64,000 bases of DNA from Hyphomicrobiales bacterium (lineage in GTDB: Bacteria > Pseudomonadota > Alphaproteobacteria > Rhizobiales > Rhizobiaceae). Below are positions 1-8,542 of this stretch, piece by piece (within the stretch, counting starts at the first letter, position 1; every line of letters starts with the position of its first letter). The notes below the pieces were generated by a model. That model was given only the letters and a program-made list of their open reading frames with translations. It was not told the DNA's origin and ran no database searches. The position numbers were made by a program, and so were the translations under genes. Location: NCBI GenBank assembly GCA_900466945.1, contig UBNV01000021.1:274206-338205 (forward strand). Reading direction: 5' to 3'.

Positions 1-26
1 TGGTTTGAATTTCGAGAGAGGCATCC

Positions 27-293
27 ATGGCCAACACTTCTTCGGCGAAAAAGGCGACCCGCAAGATCGCTCGCCGCACTGCAGTCAACAAGGCTCGCCG
101 TTCGCGGGTCCGTGGTTTCATCCGCAAGGTCGAGGAAGCCATCGCTTCCGGCGACGCTGCAGTTGCTAAGGACGCTCTCCAGGCTGCCCAGCCGGAGATC
201 CAGCGCGCCGCCACCAAGGGCGTGGTTCACGCCAACACGGCATCGCGCAAGATCTCGCGTCTGGCCGCTCGTGTGAAAGCCCTGGCTGTCTAA
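27..293 (+). CDS. rpsT: 30S ribosomal protein S20
   Basis: An 88-residue, very lysine/arginine/alanine-rich protein that binds 16S rRNA in the small ribosomal subunit. The N-terminus (MANTSSAKKATRK) and the repeated basic helical segments are typical of S20, and the length matches the family. The ATG follows a purine-rich GAGAGAGG stretch. A strong intrinsic terminator lies just downstream. Its place immediately before dnaA is the usual Rhizobiaceae arrangement. Confidence 0.97.
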   Translation: MANTSSAKKATRKIARRTAVNKARRSRVRGFIRKVEEAIASGDAAVAKDALQAAQPEIQRAATKGVVHANTASRKISRLAARVKALAV

Positions 294-318
294 TTTTAGA
301 CACCTTTTCGACATTTTT

Positions 319-349
319 GAAAAAGCCTGGCGTTGCGCCGGGCTTTTTG
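319..349 (+). terminator. Intrinsic terminator after rpsT
   Basis: An A-run, then a GC-rich stem (CCTGGCG/CGCCGGG with one G-U pair and a UUG loop), then a TTTTT run. It begins about 25 bases after the rpsT stop, which argues that rpsT transcription ends here and that dnaA has its own promoter. Confidence 0.85.
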
Positions 350-1111
350 TCGTTTCCATTGCTACTGTGTGAAATTGGCCCATTTTGATGTGCTAATTCA
401 AGTTTAGTTGTCATTCGCGTGACATAAATTAACCAGTTATTTCAGGGGCTTGGGAGAGGTCCTCTCCTTCGTGCCTAGTTTCCGCCAGGGGAGGTTGGGC
501 ACCTTGCGAGTCAAGAGATTTTTTATTTTTCTGCGCTTTTGCCAGTCCATTTTGCAACCGCTCATGAATCTCCTTGATTCAAAAGCGATTCTTTTTCACC
601 CGAATGTGACGCAAAAATGAAGTACCAAGAGTCAATGGCTGCCTCCGGAGTTTGCGTAAAAATCCCGGTTGATCTTGCCATTTGATCCTGCCTAAATGAT
701 CTCCAGCAAGGGGGCAGGGAAACCTCCGGAACGACGGCTCAGGCGGCAGCAATGTGGTTTGAACCGGTCATCCTTTGCAGGAGCGGAGTGTTTCCATTCC
801 GTTTTATCATAAAGCGTTCGGCGTTGCATCGGAGACCTAGCCGTTTCCGCGCGATGACGATTTGTGTCTAGTTCGCCGTGTTGCGGGCCAGACCGGAGAC
901 TGTCTAGCCGCATGTCGAGGATGTGGTTGGGGGCAAGGGGCGACCAGCGTCTGGAGGGGGCGAGGGGAAGTCACGCAGGTGCTTTTGGCTGAAGCGTTGC
1001 TGTGACGCGTCTGGGGACTGTCGCTCCTTTGAGGGGGCGGCGCGAGATGAGGCGGCTGTCGGACGGGGATTGAAACGCCCGACACCAGGAATGATATTGG
1101 AAGGCGGCAAT
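350..1111 (+). other. Long non-coding gap before dnaA
   Basis: About 760 bases without a convincing gene. It is AT-richer than its surroundings near 360-620 and should hold the dnaA promoter(s) and a long leader. I see no perfect DnaA box (TTATNCACA or its complement). A 7-bp inverted repeat (ACGCAAA at 609-615, TTTGCGT at 651-657) is the only pairing I noticed. Open frames crossing it lack ribosome-binding sites and family resemblance. Confidence 0.6.
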
Positions 1112-2665
1112 ATGCACATGAACTCGATGACGGCCAGTGCGTTGGTAAACGGGGACAATGCACAGTCGGCGCTTGGCGCCGCGTGCTCCGACGGAGCAGG
1201 AGAGAATGCCGGGATGACACATAGCGACCTCTTCGACCGCTTCAGCAAGCGACTGAAGGCTCAGGTCGGGGTCGATGTCTATCAGAGCTGGTTTGCGCGT
1301 CTGAAGCTGCATTCGGCTTCGAAGAGCGTGGTTCGCCTGACGGTTCCAACGACGTTCCTGAAGTCCTGGATCAACAACCGCTATCTGGATTTGATCACGT
1401 CGATCTTTCAGGCAGAGGATCCGTCGATCCTGAAGATCGAGATCATGGTCCGCACCGCCAGCCGCAACACCCGTGGTCCGATCATGGACGAACGCCAGGT
1501 GGGTTCCGAGCCCGCTCCGCAGCAGGCCGCAGCCCGCAAGTCGGGCCCGAGCCTCGGTCAAATCGCCTCTCCTCCGGGTTCGTCGTCGGTCACGGGCCGC
1601 GCGACCAGCACGGCCAGCCCGCTCTTCGGCTCGCCGCTCGATAGCCGCTACACCTTTGACGGTTTCGTCGAAGGCGCGTCCAACCGCGTGGCGCTAGCCG
1701 CCGCCAAGACCATTGCCGAAGCTGGTGCCGGCGCCGTGCGCTTCAACCCGCTCTTCATCCATTCCTCGGTTGGGCTGGGCAAGACCCACCTTCTGCAGGC
1801 GATCGCCAATGCTGCGGTCCATAGCCCGCGCGCACCCCGCGTCGTCTATCTGACCGCCGAATACTTCATGTGGCGTTTCGCCACCGCGATCCGCGACAAT
1901 GATGCCCTGACGTTGAAAGACTCGCTGCGCAACATCGACCTCCTGATCATCGACGACATGCAGTTCCTGCAGGGTAAGATGATCCAGCACGAGTTCTGCC
2001 ATCTGCTCAATATGCTGCTCGACAGCGCCAAGCAGGTCGTCGTTGCCGCCGACCGCGCGCCCTGGGAGCTGGAATCGCTCGATCCGCGCGTTCGTTCGCG
2101 TCTCCAGGGTGGCGTTGCCATCGAAATGGAAGCGCCCGACTACGACATGCGCCTCGACATGATGAAGTCGCGCCTGGACGTTGTCCGCAAGGACGATCCG
2201 TCGATCGATATCCCTGCTGACATCCTGGAACACGTTGCGCGCAACATCACCAGCAGCGGCCGTGACCTGGAAGGCGCCTTCAATCAGCTGCTCTTCCGTC
2301 GCTCCTTCGAGCCGAACCTGTCGATCGAGCGCGTCGACGAACTGCTCGCCCACCTCGTCGGTGCTGGCGACCAGAAGCGCGTGCGTATTGAAGACATCCA
2401 GCGGGTCGTCGCGCGTCACTACAATGTCTCTCGCCAGGAACTCGTCTCCAACCGCCGCACCCGCGTCATCGTCAAGCCGCGCCAGATCGCCATGTATCTG
2501 TCGAAGACGCTGACACCGCGCTCCTTCCCGGAGATCGGCCGTCGCTTCGGCGGACGCGACCACACGACGGTTTTGCATGCGGTTCGCAAGATTGAGGAGC
2601 TGATCTCCAATGATCAGAAGCTGTCACAGGAAATCGAACTCCTGCGCCGCCTGATCAACGAATAA
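1112..2665 (+). CDS. dnaA: Chromosomal replication initiator DnaA
   Basis: AAA+ ATPase that binds DnaA boxes and opens the replication origin. From the chosen start it is 517 residues. Domain I (SDLFDRFSKRLKAQVGVDVY) is followed by a low-complexity linker, then the ATPase core with Walker A GLGKTHL near residues 221-227 and Walker B LLIIDD ending at 281-282. The C-terminal DNA-binding domain carries the DnaA signature GGRDHTTV at 480-487. I chose the ATG at 1112 because GGAAGG lies just upstream; the frame is open further upstream to 923 but without family-like sequence. An internal ATG at 1214 is a possible shorter start. Confidence 0.96.
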   Translation: MHMNSMTASALVNGDNAQSALGAACSDGAGENAGMTHSDLFDRFSKRLKAQVGVDVYQSWFARLKLHSASKSVVRLTVPTTFLKSWINNRYLDLITSIFQAEDPSILKIEIMVRTASRNTRGPIMDERQVGSEPAPQQAAARKSGPSLGQIASPPGSSSVTGRATSTASPLFGSPLDSRYTFDGFVEGASNRVALAAAKTIAEAGAGAVRFNPLFIHSSVGLGKTHLLQAIANAAVHSPRAPRVVYLTAEYFMWRFATAIRDNDALTLKDSLRNIDLLIIDDMQFLQGKMIQHEFCHLLNMLLDSAKQVVVAADRAPWELESLDPRVRSRLQGGVAIEMEAPDYDMRLDMMKSRLDVVRKDDPSIDIPADILEHVARNITSSGRDLEGAFNQLLFRRSFEPNLSIERVDELLAHLVGAGDQKRVRIEDIQRVVARHYNVSRQELVSNRRTRVIVKPRQIAMYLSKTLTPRSFPEIGRRFGGRDHTTVLHAVRKIEELISNDQKLSQEIELLRRLINE

Positions 2666-2688
2666 GCCTCGCTACCAGGCAGATATCG

Positions 2689-2726
2689 GCCACCGCGAGC
2701 CCCGGACGGGCATGCGGTGGCTTTTT
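2689..2726 (+). terminator. Intrinsic terminator after dnaA
   Basis: GCCACCGC (2689-2696) pairs with GCGGTGGC (2714-2721), with a second inner stem (GCCC/GGGC), and TTTTT follows at 2722-2726. It separates dnaA from the convergent methyltransferase gene. Confidence 0.85.
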
Positions 2727-2742
2727 CGTTTCTGAATGCGGT

Positions 2743-3480
2743 TCAGGCGCGGGCAATCGCGATGATTTCAGGACTGGTTTCCGAATACGGTGTGCGATCC
2801 CACCAGCCGAGTAGTGCGCTCTCGCCAAAGCCTGCCTCTTCTACCAGCCGTTTGATGGTCCGGGCCGCCGGAAACCGCAGCCGGCTCTCGCTGGTCAGCG
2901 TTTCGCCCGTGGCTTCGAGCGTGAAGACCGCGTCGAAGGTTACATGTTCGGCCTCGACGTTCTTGATCTTGTAATACACCTCCACCGGCCCGACACCGTC
3001 GATGACCCGCAGATCCCTGGTCTTCTCCGGCGTCCAGTTTTCCCAGGCTTTGGCCAGCGGATTTCGGCTTTCGAGGATAAGCCGGCCGCCCGGCACCATG
3101 TGCAGATGAATGTTGCGCAAGGCTGCCAGCGTCTCGGCATCGTCGAGAAAGACCTGAAAGACATGACCCGTCATGATGGCGAGGTCAAAGCGAGCAGATA
3201 GCGAAAACTCGGCGGCCCCGGCGTGAACCCAATCGACCCGACCTTGCCCATCCTTCATCCGCGCGACCTGCAGCATGCCATCTGCCGGATCGACACCCGT
3301 GACCTGGTGCCCACGTTTTGCCAGGCGCACCGTCACCGATCCCGTGCCGCATCCAATGTCGAGCACGCGGCAGGGTTCTTGTGCGAAATTCTCGTAGAAA
3401 TCGCCGTCTTCGCCATGATGGTTGAAGGCGTCGTAGAGGCGGGCCATGTCAAAGCGGGAAAAGGCGGCATCGACAGGCAT
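2743..3480 (-). CDS. Class I SAM-dependent methyltransferase
   Basis: 245 residues with a Rossmann-type methyltransferase fold. Motif I VLDIGCGTGSVT sits at about 39-50 and the acidic residue at the end of strand 2 is D64 in VTGVDPADG. The sequence resembles small-molecule or quinone-type methyltransferases of the Methyltransf_11/25 group, but the substrate cannot be read from the sequence. It lies 13 bases downstream of hemW on the same strand, so it is probably the last gene of the rph-VOC-rdgB-hemW run and converges on dnaA. Confidence 0.85.
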   Translation of the reverse strand: MPVDAAFSRFDMARLYDAFNHHGEDGDFYENFAQEPCRVLDIGCGTGSVTVRLAKRGHQVTGVDPADGMLQVARMKDGQGRVDWVHAGAAEFSLSARFDLAIMTGHVFQVFLDDAETLAALRNIHLHMVPGGRLILESRNPLAKAWENWTPEKTRDLRVIDGVGPVEVYYKIKNVEAEHVTFDAVFTLEATGETLTSESRLRFPAARTIKRLVEEAGFGESALLGWWDRTPYSETSPEIIAIARA

Positions 3481-3493
3481 CGTCTCTGTCTTC

Positions 3494-4675
3494 TCAGCAG
3501 GCGAGATCGGCGACGACGGCGTCGAGGATCAGCATGCCCGGCGGCGTGCATCGCAGACGGGAATTGCCGAGCCGCTCGATGAAACCGTGCTCCAGCAGGA
3601 ACTGCTCCTTGTCCGGATCGGGATCGCGGCCGGAAAGCTGCTGCCAGCGGGCAAGATCGACACCTTCGCGCAACCGCAGCCCCATCAGAAGCAACTCGTC
3701 GGCCTGCGCCTCGTGATCCAGTTCCTCGCGCTCGATGATTCCATGGCCGCGCTGCTCGACGGCGGAAAGCCACGTCTCCGGGTGCCGTTCGGCAACCGTT
3801 GCAATCTTCGTCCGCCCCTGTGTCAGGCGCCCGTGCGCTCCCGGACCGACGCCGGCATAATCGCCGTAGCGCCAATAGGTGAGGTTATGCCGGCTCTCCG
3901 CACCAGGACGGGCGTGGTTGGAAACCTCGTAGGCCGGAAGCCCCTCGCGCGCGGTAATCTCCTGTGTTGCCTCGTAGAGCGTTGCGGCATGCTCGTCGTC
4001 GGGAACGATCAGCTTGCCCGCCTTGTGCAGACCGTAAAAGGCCGTGCCTTCCTCGATCGTGAGCTGGTAGAGCGACAGGTGATCGACGGCATAAGACATC
4101 GCTTCCTTCAGTTCGCGCTCCCAGGCTTCCACCGTCTGGTTCGGCCTCGCATAAATCAAGTCGAAGGACATGCGCGGAAAGATTTCGCGGGCCAGCCGGA
4201 TCGCTTTCAGCGCATCTGCAACGTCATGCAGCCGTCCCAGAAAGCGCAGGTCCGGATCGTTCAGCGCCTGCACGCCGAGCGACACGCGGTTGACGCCGGC
4301 CGCCCGATAGCCGTGGAAGCGGGTCGCCTCGACGCTGGATGGGTTCGCCTCCATGGTAATCTCGATACCGTCGGGCATGTGCCAGTTGGCGGCGATTCCA
4401 TCGAGGATCGCCCCGACAGTCGAGGGATCCATCAGAGAGGGCGTTCCGCCGCCCATGAAGACGCTGGTCACCGTCTTCGGACCCGATAGAGCGCGCACGG
4501 CCTTCAACTCTGCCAGAAAGGCCGAAACGAAGCGGGACTGGTCCACCGGCTGGTGGCGCACATGGCTGTTGAAGTCGCAGTAGGGGCATTTGGCCGCGCA
4601 GAAGGGCCAATGCACGTAAACGCCGAAGCCGGGTTCGCCCGTGTCGGGCAGCAGCGTGAAGGACCGTTCGGTCAA
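3494..4675 (-). CDS. hemW: Radical SAM haem chaperone HemW
   Basis: About 393 residues from a TTG start at 4675. The radical-SAM cluster motif CAAKCPYC places cysteines at 26, 30 and 33, and the GGGTPS SAM-binding motif is at 75-80. HemW proteins resemble oxygen-independent coproporphyrinogen oxidase but are known as haem-binding chaperones that deliver haem to respiratory proteins. I prefer the TTG because GGAGG, located inside the end of rdgB, lies about nine bases before it and the N-terminus then reads like the family. A longer frame to 4765 would overlap rdgB heavily. Translation is probably coupled to rdgB, whose stop is four bases upstream. Confidence 0.92.
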   Translation of the reverse strand: MTERSFTLLPDTGEPGFGVYVHWPFCAAKCPYCDFNSHVRHQPVDQSRFVSAFLAELKAVRALSGPKTVTSVFMGGGTPSLMDPSTVGAILDGIAANWHMPDGIEITMEANPSSVEATRFHGYRAAGVNRVSLGVQALNDPDLRFLGRLHDVADALKAIRLAREIFPRMSFDLIYARPNQTVEAWERELKEAMSYAVDHLSLYQLTIEEGTAFYGLHKAGKLIVPDDEHAATLYEATQEITAREGLPAYEVSNHARPGAESRHNLTYWRYGDYAGVGPGAHGRLTQGRTKIATVAERHPETWLSAVEQRGHGIIEREELDHEAQADELLLMGLRLREGVDLARWQQLSGRDPDPDKEQFLLEHGFIERLGNSRLRCTPPGMLILDAVVADLAC

Positions 4676-4679
4676 AGCC

Positions 4680-5324
4680 TCAGGCCTCCATACAGGTTTC
4701 GACGAAGAGCTTGAAGGCCCGCGCACGGTGCGACAGCGCCGCCGCATCGCCGGGCTTCCATCCATGCTTCTCGTCCGCCGTCATTTCGCCGAAGGTGCGC
4801 TCATGCCCTTCCGGCTGGAAGATTGGGTCATAGCCGAAACCGGCGGAGCCACGCGGCGGCCAGGCGACGGTGCCCTCGACCTCGCCCCGGAAGAATTCGG
4901 TATGGCCATCAGGCCACGCGAGGCAGAGCACGCTGACGAAGCGGCAGGTCCGCTGCGATGGTTCGTTCGCACCGCGCTCTGTAAGCGCCCTCTCCACCTT
5001 CTCCATCGCCATGGCGAAGTCGCGGCTGCCATCCTCGCGCTCGGCCCAGTTCGCCGTGTACACGCCAGGCGCACCGTCGAGCGCGTCGATGACAAGGCCG
5101 CTGTCGTCGGAGAGGGCAGGCAGGCCCGATGCCTCGGCCGAAGCCAGCGCCTTGATCGCGGCATTTTCCTCGAAAGTCGTGCCGGTTTCATCCGGCTCGA
5201 CGAAGTTGAGATCCTTTGCCGATTTGGCCGAAAAACCGAATGGGCCGATCAAGTCGGCGATCTCTGCGATCTTGCCGGCATTGTGGCTGGCGACGACGAT
5301 GGTGCGGGTGTCAAGCTTGCGCAT
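4680..5324 (-). CDS. rdgB: XTP/dITP diphosphatase (RdgB/HAM1 family)
   Basis: 214 residues; hydrolyses dITP, XTP and related deaminated purine triphosphates to monophosphates, keeping them out of nucleic acids. The N-terminal substrate motif SHNAGK is at 13-18 and the acidic SDDSGL motif with the following family block (DGAPGVYTANWA) is present. The length is normal. It sits directly upstream of hemW with a four-base gap, a pairing typical of alphaproteobacteria. Confidence 0.95.
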   Translation of the reverse strand: MRKLDTRTIVVASHNAGKIAEIADLIGPFGFSAKSAKDLNFVEPDETGTTFEENAAIKALASAEASGLPALSDDSGLVIDALDGAPGVYTANWAEREDGSRDFAMAMEKVERALTERGANEPSQRTCRFVSVLCLAWPDGHTEFFRGEVEGTVAWPPRGSAGFGYDPIFQPEGHERTFGEMTADEKHGWKPGDAAALSHRARAFKLFVETCMEA

Positions 5325-5336
5325 CGGAATGTCCGT

Positions 5337-5741
5337 TCAAGAAATCCAAAGGGTGCGGGACGCGCATTCCAGGCTGTTGCCGGCCGGATCGCGGAAATAA
5401 ATCGACCGTGCGCCATTCGGCCATTTCAGTTCAGATTCAATCGGGACCCCGGCCTCTTGCAGGCGCCGGGACATGGCGTCGAGATCATCATCGGTAACGA
5501 AGAAACAGACATGACCCGGTCCCTTTGCCCCATGGGTCGGGACTGGGAACGGATCGTCAGCTATCGGCTCGCTCGTTTCGGCAGGATTGAAGATCAGAAG
5601 AACGCCAGGACCGCATCGGTAGAAGATATGCCTGTTACCGCCGCGTCGAATCTTTTCGAGCCCGAGAACGTCATCGTAGAACGCCTCGGCCTTGTCCAGA
5701 TCCTGCGCATAAAGTGCGGTCTCAAGAATTCCCTCGATCAT
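5337..5741 (-). CDS. VOC (glyoxalase/bleomycin-resistance fold) protein
   Basis: 134 residues from the ATG at 5741. The start MIEGILETALYAQDLDKAEAF is the first beta-alpha unit of a VOC domain, and the C-terminal FRDPAGNSLE motif includes the usual terminal metal-binding glutamate of the family. VOC proteins are metal-dependent lyases, dioxygenases or binding proteins; the substrate is not evident. It lies between rph and rdgB on the same strand, so it is probably co-transcribed with them. The frame extends to 5810 but would then overlap the end of rph. Confidence 0.85.
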   Translation of the reverse strand: MIEGILETALYAQDLDKAEAFYDDVLGLEKIRRGGNRHIFYRCGPGVLLIFNPAETSEPIADDPFPVPTHGAKGPGHVCFFVTDDDLDAMSRRLQEAGVPIESELKWPNGARSIYFRDPAGNSLECASRTLWIS

Positions 5742-5754
5742 GCGGTCCTCTGTC

Positions 5755-6471
5755 TCAGCCGATCGCCTGCTTTTGCATCGCGACCAGTTCGTCGATCCCG
5801 TTGCGAGCAAGGCCGAGCAGGATCAGGAATTCATCCTGGCTGAACGGCTTGCCTTCGGCAGTCCCCTGGATCTCGACAATGCCGCCGGAGCCGGTCATCA
5901 CGAAATTTGCGTCCGTCTCGGCGGCCGAGTCTTCGAGGTAATCGAGGTCGATCACCGGTTGGGTCGCGAAGATGCCACAGGAAACGGCCGCGATGTGATC
6001 CTTCAGGACCTTTTCGACCTTGATCATGCTGCGGGTTTCCATCCACTTCAGGCAATCATGCAAAGCGATCCACGCGCCGGTGATCGCCGCAGTCCGCGTG
6101 CCGCCATCCGCCTGGATGACGTCGCAGTCGATCGAAATCTGCCGCTCGCCGAGCGCTTCGAGGTCGACGACAGCGCGCAACGAGCGCCCGATCAGGCGCT
6201 GGATTTCCTGCGTGCGGCCGCTCTGCTTGCCCGAGGATGCCTCGCGACGCATGCGCTCTCCTGTGGCGCGCGGCAACATGCCATATTCGGCCGTCACCCA
6301 GCCCTTGCCGGAATTGCGCAGCCATGGCGGGGTCTTGTCTTCGAGGCTTGCCGTGCACAGCACATGCGTATCGCCGAACTTGACCAGGCAGGAGCCTTCC
6401 GCATGCTTGGAAAAATTGCGCTCGAACGAAACCTTGCGCATTTGGTCGGTTTTTCTGCCGGATGGCCGCAT
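5755..6471 (-). CDS. rph: Ribonuclease PH
   Basis: 238 residues; phosphorolytic 3'-5' exoribonuclease that trims tRNA 3' ends. The start MRPSGRK, the block WVTAEYGMLPRATGERMRRE and the phosphate/active-site region IDCDVIQADGGTRTAAITG are diagnostic. The length is the family norm. It is divergent from hrcA, with about 155 bases between the two starts. Confidence 0.97.
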   Translation of the reverse strand: MRPSGRKTDQMRKVSFERNFSKHAEGSCLVKFGDTHVLCTASLEDKTPPWLRNSGKGWVTAEYGMLPRATGERMRREASSGKQSGRTQEIQRLIGRSLRAVVDLEALGERQISIDCDVIQADGGTRTAAITGAWIALHDCLKWMETRSMIKVEKVLKDHIAAVSCGIFATQPVIDLDYLEDSAAETDANFVMTGSGGIVEIQGTAEGKPFSQDEFLILLGLARNGIDELVAMQKQAIG

Positions 6472-6574
6472 TGCAATCTCCTGGGTTGTTGATGCCTTCT
6501 ACGGTCGGCGCCCGGCATTTGCAAAGAAAAACCATGCCGCAGCGCCGAGAGCCGCGCCTCGGATCATTTACCCC

Positions 6575-6603
6575 TTGGTCATCCCATGCGCTGAGACTAT
6601 ATT
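6575..6603 (+). promoter_or_regulatory. Candidate housekeeping promoter for hrcA
   Basis: TTGGTC (6575-6580), a 17-base spacer and TATATT (6598-6603), ending 23 bases before the hrcA ATG. It matches a sigma-70-like -35/-10 layout. No CIRCE inverted repeat (TTAGCACTC-N9-GAGTGCTAA) is visible in the region. Confidence 0.45.
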
Positions 6604-6626
6604 TCCGTCATGAAACATCTGAGATT

Positions 6627-7730
6627 ATGTCCGCTCCGCCAATGGCATCACTGAAGACGACCGTCGCAGACGTTTCCGCCTCCCTGGACGATCGTTCCCG
6701 GGAAGTGTTTCGCCGCATCGTCGAGACCTATCTCGACTCCGGCGATCCTCTCGGCTCTCGCAGTCTGTCGCGCCTGCTTCCGATGTCGCTCTCGCCGGCC
6801 TCGGTGCGCAATGTCATGAGCGATCTCGAGGATCTCGGGCTCATCTACGCGCCACATGTCAGCGCCGGGCGTTTGCCTACGCAAGCAGGTCTCCGCTTCT
6901 TCGTCGATGCCTTCATGCAGATCGGCGATCTCTCGGACGGCGAGCGCGACGAGATCGAGCGGCAGATCCGCCCGACCAGCGCCGACCAGCCGATGGAAGC
7001 CATGCTGACCGAGGCGAGCCGCATGCTCTCAGGGCTGTCACGCGGCGCAGGCTTGGTCATTTCTTCCAAGACCGATCCGATCCTCAAGCATGTCGAGTTT
7101 ATCCGGCTTGAGCCGACCAAGGCGCTCGCCGTGCTGGTGGGAGAGCACAACCAGATCGAAAATCGCATCATCGATCTGCCGGCCGGTGTCACCGCCTCCC
7201 AGCTGACGGAAGCGGCCAATTTCCTCAATGCCAATCTTGCCGGCCAGACGATGCGGGAATTGCGCAGCCAGATCGAGAAGCTCAAAACGCAGGTCGCAAG
7301 TGAGCTGGATACCCTGTCGCAGGATCTCGTCGAGCGCGGGCTCGCGGTCTGGTCGGGCGAGGTTGCGGAAAAGCAGCCGGCACGGCTCATCGTTCGCGGT
7401 CGCGCCAATCTCCTCGAAGGGCTGGCGGGTTCCGATGATATCGACCGTCTTCGCCTACTCTTCGACGACCTGGAGCGCAAGGAAAGCCTGATCGAGATCC
7501 TCGACCTTGCCGAAAGCGGACCTGGTGTGCGCATCTTCATCGGCTCGGAAAACAAACTCTTCTCGCTCTCCGGCTCTTCCCTCATCGTCGCACCTTATAG
7601 AGACGGCGAAGACCGGATCGTCGGCGCAGTCGGCGTCATCGGTCCCACGCGCCTCAACTATTCGCGCATTGTGCCCATGGTCGACTACACGGCGCAGCTC
7701 ATGGCCAGGCTCTCGCGCGGCCAGCGGTGA
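6627..7730 (+). CDS. hrcA: Heat-inducible transcription repressor HrcA
   Basis: About 367 residues from the ATG at 6627; a second ATG follows at 6642. HrcA binds CIRCE operators of chaperone genes such as groESL. The N-terminal winged-helix region (DSGDPLGSRSLSRLLP, then LSPASVRNVMSDLEDLGLI) and the HrcA-specific block SAGRLPTQAGLRFFVD are clear, followed by the GAF-like effector domain ending IGPTRLNYSRIVPMVDY. It precedes grpE by about 100 bases, the common alphaproteobacterial order. Confidence 0.95.
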   Translation: MSAPPMASLKTTVADVSASLDDRSREVFRRIVETYLDSGDPLGSRSLSRLLPMSLSPASVRNVMSDLEDLGLIYAPHVSAGRLPTQAGLRFFVDAFMQIGDLSDGERDEIERQIRPTSADQPMEAMLTEASRMLSGLSRGAGLVISSKTDPILKHVEFIRLEPTKALAVLVGEHNQIENRIIDLPAGVTASQLTEAANFLNANLAGQTMRELRSQIEKLKTQVASELDTLSQDLVERGLAVWSGEVAEKQPARLIVRGRANLLEGLAGSDDIDRLRLLFDDLERKESLIEILDLAESGPGVRIFIGSENKLFSLSGSSLIVAPYRDGEDRIVGAVGVIGPTRLNYSRIVPMVDYTAQLMARLSRGQR

Positions 7731-7748
7731 GCAATTTGCCTGCAAACC

Positions 7749-7780
7749 CTTGATTTTTTCGCGCCAAACCCTGATATCGG
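7749..7780 (+). promoter_or_regulatory. Candidate RpoH (sigma-32) promoter for grpE
   Basis: CTTG at 7749-7752, an 18-base spacer, then CTGATATCGG at 7771-7780. The alphaproteobacterial RpoH consensus as I know it is CTTG-N17/18-CYTATNTNNG, so there is a single mismatch in the -10 region. It lies 54 bases before the grpE ATG and would allow heat induction of grpE separately from hrcA. Confidence 0.55.
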
Positions 7781-7833
7781 GCACGCATTCGAAACCCTGG
7801 GCTTCGAAAACGAGACATTATCCGGAGAACGTC

Positions 7834-8460
7834 ATGACCGAAGAAACCAACAAGAACGGACCTGACGCGGCAGCCACAGAGGCAGAAGTATCCGCGACCA
7901 CCGAAGGGCAGGTTGCAGATGAAAGCGATGCCTCGGCCGAGCAGCAGCCTGATCCCGTCGAGACGCTGAAGGCCGAGAACGCCGACCTGCGCGATCGCTT
8001 CCTGCGGCTTGCCGCCGAAATGGACAACCTCCGCCGCCGCACCGACCGCGAAATCAAGGATGCCAAGTCCTATGCGGTGACGGGTTTCGCCCGGGACATG
8101 CTGTCGGTGTCCGACAACCTGCGCCGCGCCATCGAGACCTTGCCTGACGAAGCCCGTGTGGCCGCAGACGCAGCCTGGACCGCGCTGATCGAAGGCGTGG
8201 AAATGACCGAGCGCGGCATGCTGGCGACGCTCGAGCGCCATGGCGTGCGCAAGATCGAGGCGGAAGGCCAGAAGTTCGACCCCAATTTCCACCAGGCCAT
8301 GTTCGAAGTGCCGAACCCTGAAGTTCCGAACAACACCGTCGTTCAGGTCGTTCAGGCGGGATATGCGATCGGCGAGCGCGTCCTGCGTCCTGCCATGGTC
8401 GGTGTAGCCAAGGGCGGTCCGAAGACAGAGGCTGTGTCGGAAGATGCTGCCAAGGCGTGA
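7834..8460 (+). CDS. grpE: Nucleotide exchange factor GrpE
   Basis: 208 residues; releases ADP from DnaK. An acidic, disordered N-terminus (about 1-45) is followed by the long coiled coil beginning ENADLRDRFLRLAAEMDNLRRR and the C-terminal beta domain with the family motif NPEVPNNTVVQVVQAGYAIGERVLRPAMV split over its end. The ATG at 7834 has GGAG a few bases upstream. A terminator follows. Confidence 0.96.
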   Translation: MTEETNKNGPDAAATEAEVSATTEGQVADESDASAEQQPDPVETLKAENADLRDRFLRLAAEMDNLRRRTDREIKDAKSYAVTGFARDMLSVSDNLRRAIETLPDEARVAADAAWTALIEGVEMTERGMLATLERHGVRKIEAEGQKFDPNFHQAMFEVPNPEVPNNTVVQVVQAGYAIGERVLRPAMVGVAKGGPKTEAVSEDAAKA

Positions 8461-8489
8461 TCTGCCGTGATCATCAGTGAGTGAAAAAG

Positions 8490-8516
8490 AAAAGCGCCTG
8501 ACAAGGCGCTTTTTTT
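8490..8516 (+). terminator. Intrinsic terminator between grpE and ptsN
   Basis: AAAAGCGCCT (8490-8499), loop GACA, AGGCGCTTTT (8504-8513), then three more Ts. The stem is a perfect 10 bp. Because the left arm is also preceded by an A-rich run, it can serve the convergent ptsN transcript as well. Confidence 0.85.
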
Positions 8517-8542
8517 GTCGGATCTCTTGCTGTTCCCGAGCG

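Noticed and set aside
350..1111. A replication origin upstream of dnaA
   Set aside because: No perfect DnaA boxes and no dense AT-rich repeats. In Rhizobiaceae the chromosomal origin is known to lie elsewhere, near hemE.
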